Shown here: one piece after another, positions 61,995 to 64,000 of the stretch
Layout: every line of letters starts with the position of its first letter
How positions within the stretch are numbered: position 1 is the first letter of the stretch
Position numbers and translations under genes: made by a program
The notes under the pieces: generated by a model
What the model was told of the DNA's origin: nothing
Seen by the model: only the letters and a program-made list of their open reading frames with translations
The model's database searches: none
Origin: Oceanobacillus sp. CFH 90083
GTDB taxonomy: Bacteria; Bacillota; Bacilli; Bacillales; Amphibacillaceae
Direction: 5' to 3'
Length of the DNA: 64,000 nt
Assembly (NCBI RefSeq): GCF_009389585.1
Contig: NZ_VIYG01000001.1
Location: 124,001 to 188,000, forward strand

Positions 61995-63392
61995 ATGAAA
62001 GTAGCAAAATTTGGAGGAAGCTCCGTAGCAAACGCAACACAAATAAAAAAGGTAGCAAATATCATTCAGTCTGATTCCTCCCGAAAGGTGATTGTTGTAT
62101 CTGCACCGGGTAAGCGTTTCTCGGATGATGTCAAAATGACCGATTTATTAATTGAGCTTTGCTATGCGAAACAGCGGGATCAGGATTATGAAGGATATTT
62201 ACAAAAAATCATGGCTAGATTTCAAGAAATTATTGATGATTTAGAGCTTGACCATCATATTTTAGATGATATTCAGCAAACGATTGAAAAATATATTCAG
62301 TTTGATATATCACCTTTGGCGCAGCTCGATGCTTTAAAATCAGTTGGCGAAGATAGTTCCGCTAAAATAGTAAGTGCTTATTTAAAGCATTTAGGCTTAA
62401 ATGCAAGCTATGTTAATCCAAAAGAAGCAGGTATTTTTGTAAGTAACGAGCCGGGAAATGCTCAATTACTTCCTGAGAGCCTTCCTATTATCTATAAACT
62501 TCGGGAGCGTGAGGGTGTATCCGTAGTTCCTGGATTCTTTGGTTATTCCGCTGATGATGATTTAGTAACATTTTCACGAGGCGGGTCGGATATTACAGGG
62601 GCTATTCTGGCAGCCGGCACAAAAGCAAGCTTATATGAAAATTTCACAGATGTTGATTCTGTTTTTGCGGTAAACCCGAATTTCGTCAAAAATCCAAAAG
62701 ATATTACGGTATTAACTTATAAAGAAATGCGGGAACTTTCTTATGCAGGCTTTTCTGTTTTTCACGATGAAGCACTTATTCCGGCATTCAAAGAACAGAT
62801 TCCTGTTTGTATTAAAAACACAAATAATCCGGATGCACCTGGAACGATGGTTGTCGCAGAAAGGGATGCAACCGATCAATGCGTTGTCGGTATCGCGAGT
62901 GACGTCGGGTTCTGCAGTTTATATGTAAGTAAATTTTTAATGAACCGGGAAGTTGGTTTTGGAAGGAAGCTTTTAAATATATTCGAGGATGAAGGTATCT
63001 CATTTGAACATACCCCTTCTGGAATTGATGACATGTCTGTTATTTTCAGAGACCATCAATTTACACCGGAGAAGGAAAAAGTGGTTATTGACCGGATTCG
63101 TAATGAATTGAATGTAGATACTGTCAGTGTTCATCGTGATTTAGCCATGGTTATGGTCGTAGGAGAAGGATTAGAGAATACCATAGGAGTTGCTGCTAAA
63201 GCGACGGCATCTTTTGCTAAAGCTGGTGTTAATATTGATATGATTAACCAGGGCTCTTCCGAAGTATCGATGATGTTCGGGATTCATGCTGTTGATTTGA
63301 AAAAAGCGATTCAATCCCTGTACAAAGAATTCTTCACAGAGGATGAATCGAATTTAACATTTCCTCCTGTATCAGCAAGAGGACAGCAATAA
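61995..63392 (+). CDS. thrD: Aspartokinase III (threonine-type, ThrD/YclM-like)
   Basis: Phosphorylates L-aspartate, the first step to lysine, threonine, methionine and diaminopimelate. The 465 residues have the catalytic kinase fold (KFGGSSVANA at 5-14, FSRGGSDITGA, DVDSVFAVNPN) and two C-terminal ACT domains (about 305-460; MVMVVGEGLENT and QGSSEVSMMFGI). Single polypeptide without internal start, so class of B. subtilis YclM (454) rather than LysC. GGGG lies 10 bases before the ATG. Monocistronic, with a strong terminator. Confidence 0.93.
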   Translation: MKVAKFGGSSVANATQIKKVANIIQSDSSRKVIVVSAPGKRFSDDVKMTDLLIELCYAKQRDQDYEGYLQKIMARFQEIIDDLELDHHILDDIQQTIEKYIQFDISPLAQLDALKSVGEDSSAKIVSAYLKHLGLNASYVNPKEAGIFVSNEPGNAQLLPESLPIIYKLREREGVSVVPGFFGYSADDDLVTFSRGGSDITGAILAAGTKASLYENFTDVDSVFAVNPNFVKNPKDITVLTYKEMRELSYAGFSVFHDEALIPAFKEQIPVCIKNTNNPDAPGTMVVAERDATDQCVVGIASDVGFCSLYVSKFLMNREVGFGRKLLNIFEDEGISFEHTPSGIDDMSVIFRDHQFTPEKEKVVIDRIRNELNVDTVSVHRDLAMVMVVGEGLENTIGVAAKATASFAKAGVNIDMINQGSSEVSMMFGIHAVDLKKAIQSLYKEFFTEDESNLTFPPVSARGQQ

Positions 63393-63414
63393 TTGCTGAG
63401 CACCGGATTATTAA

Positions 63415-63463
63415 AAACTAAGGCTGTCACCAAGCTTTTAAGTGACAGTCTTAGTTTTTTTAC
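63415..63463 (+). terminator. Terminator downstream of aspartokinase gene
   Basis: AAAACTAAGGCTGTCAC (63415-63431) pairs with GTGACAGTCTTAGTTTT (63443-63459), one G-U pair, then a T-run. Confidence 0.9.
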
Positions 63464-63587
63464 TTTCATCAAATAAGTATATCCGTCAAGTGACGGGCAT
63501 CGATACGAGGACCATATCAACTGTTCGGCATCCGGTGATTTTTAATGAAACAAATTCTATCCGTCAAACGTATAACACCTAACTACT

Positions 63588-63614
63588 AACAGAAAAGGTG
63601 TTTTATTTATGAAG
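63588..63614 (+). other. Hairpin over the ribosome site of a 27-codon ORF
   Basis: AACACCT pairs with AGGTGTT just before TTATTTATG; the right arm contains the AAGGTG that would serve the ORF at 63609. It could act as a terminator or as a translational control hairpin. Confidence 0.35.
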
Positions 63615-63692
63615 ACCACCCAGAAAACTATCTCGTTGTTTGCAATATCTTGCATGTTAGCAATTATTGCCGGCCCTTTGGGATTCATTTAG
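63609..63692 (+). CDS. Possible 27-residue hydrophobic peptide
   Basis: Short reading frame: basic head MKTTQKT followed by a hydrophobic segment ending AGPLGFI. AAGGTG lies 8 bases before the ATG. No homologue is recognised. The small hydrophobic design resembles many micro-proteins, but a chance frame is equally possible. No other gene is seen between 63464 and 64000 apart from the repeat at 63865-63950. Confidence 0.3.
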   Translation: MKTTQKTISLFAISCMLAIIAGPLGFI

Positions 63693-63864
63693 AAGCTATT
63701 CTGGAAAACTGGTTTGGGTATTGTGAACAGCATCCCCAATCAAAAAATAGGACTGTAATACAACTTGCTGAATTTGCCCATTATAAAAGTTATTATCTCA
63801 TAGCAAAAATTCTGTTCTGAGCTAATAGTGCCTACTAAAAAAAGTGCCAACCGGTGTTTATGTT

Positions 63865-63950
63865 GGAACAAGTAACCACGTCCAGGTCCAGTCCCAACGA
63901 AAAAAAGCAAAATTCGCCGCTTATCATTAGAGCGGTTTTTAAACAACCTC
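63865..63950. repeat. Modular intergenic repeat, copy 5 (modules A and B)
   Basis: GGAACAAGTAACCACGTCC (63865 on) to GTCCCAACG (63899), then CGCCGCTTATCATTAGAGC (63915 on) and TTTTTAAACAACCTC. It has the same module order as copy 1 at 8171-8260. The end TAATGATAA near 63951-63959 mirrors TTATCATTA at 63920-63928, so the right end can form a hairpin. Confidence 0.65.
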
Positions 63951-64000
63951 TAATGATAAAATAATAGAAAATAAAGGCAGATATAAAACAAGCCTACGCG

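Noticed and set aside
63740-63946. 68-codon minus-strand frame at the window end
   Set aside because: Also a translation of repeat copy 5, without ribosome site.

Overview
This window is a stretch of low-GC Firmicutes chromosome. The spore genes (sleB, ypeB, spmA/B, dacB, spoVA, spoIIAA-AB-sigF, dacF, spoIIM), the bacillithiol genes (ypdA, brxB) and a gene order close to the Bacillus subtilis cmk-to-bkd interval place it in the Bacillaceae. Protein sequences and intergenic repeats suggest Oceanobacillus or a close relative, but that is an inference from memory. Almost all of it is core genome; no phage, insertion sequence, CRISPR array, tRNA or rRNA was seen.

Layout, read along the mostly minus-strand operons. 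1-7.9 kb: end of cmk, germination pair sleB-ypeB, prsW, ansA, ypdA, gudB, mecB. 8.3-13.7 kb: small tail-anchored protein, CPBP protease ypbD, recQ, ypbB, a YkgJ-type cysteine-cluster protein, and an ECF S-component with a DUF4430 lipoprotein. 13.8-20.8 kb: cytochrome c maturation and respiration control (resA-B-C, resD-E) with rluB. 21-26.3 kb: dacB-spmA-spmB, scpA-scpB, a tiny YjcZ gene, ribT, ppiB. 26.4-33.8 kb: lysA, an incomplete spoVA cluster (spoVAA, spoVAB, spoVAF only), and sigF-spoIIAB-spoIIAA-dacF with recognisable sigma-H and sigma-F promoters. 33.9-41.8 kb: an SDR, pdp-drm, xerD, yqzK, a fructosamine-kinase-like gene, fur with a Per-type box, spoIIM, nudF. 42-50.1 kb: yqkF, an SDR, a glycerophosphodiesterase, rnz, an aldehyde dehydrogenase, DNA polymerase IV, the peptidase yqjE, and a Prli42-like micro-protein. 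50.4-61.2 kb: yqjA, brxB and the branched-chain keto acid operon bcd-buk-lpdV-bkdAA-bkdAB-bkdB with its regulator bkdR. 61.4-64 kb: yqzF, aspartokinase (thrD/yclM type) and a repeat-bearing end.

The most unusual points are the following. BkdR lacks the GAFTGA sigma-54 contact motif, its operon has no ptb, and no -24/-12 promoter is visible. The spoVA operon is missing its central genes exactly where an intergenic repeat sits. A modular family of short intergenic repeats recurs at least six times; a related inverted repeat forms a 15-bp hairpin in the spoIIA leader, between the sigma-H promoter and spoIIAA. Two adjacent palindromes precede drm-pdp. The ECF S-component/DUF4430 pair is a candidate corrinoid uptake module.

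Functions were assigned by reading the translated sequences and recalling families. No database search was run. Start sites were chosen from visible Shine-Dalgarno sequences where the longest open frame was unlikely.
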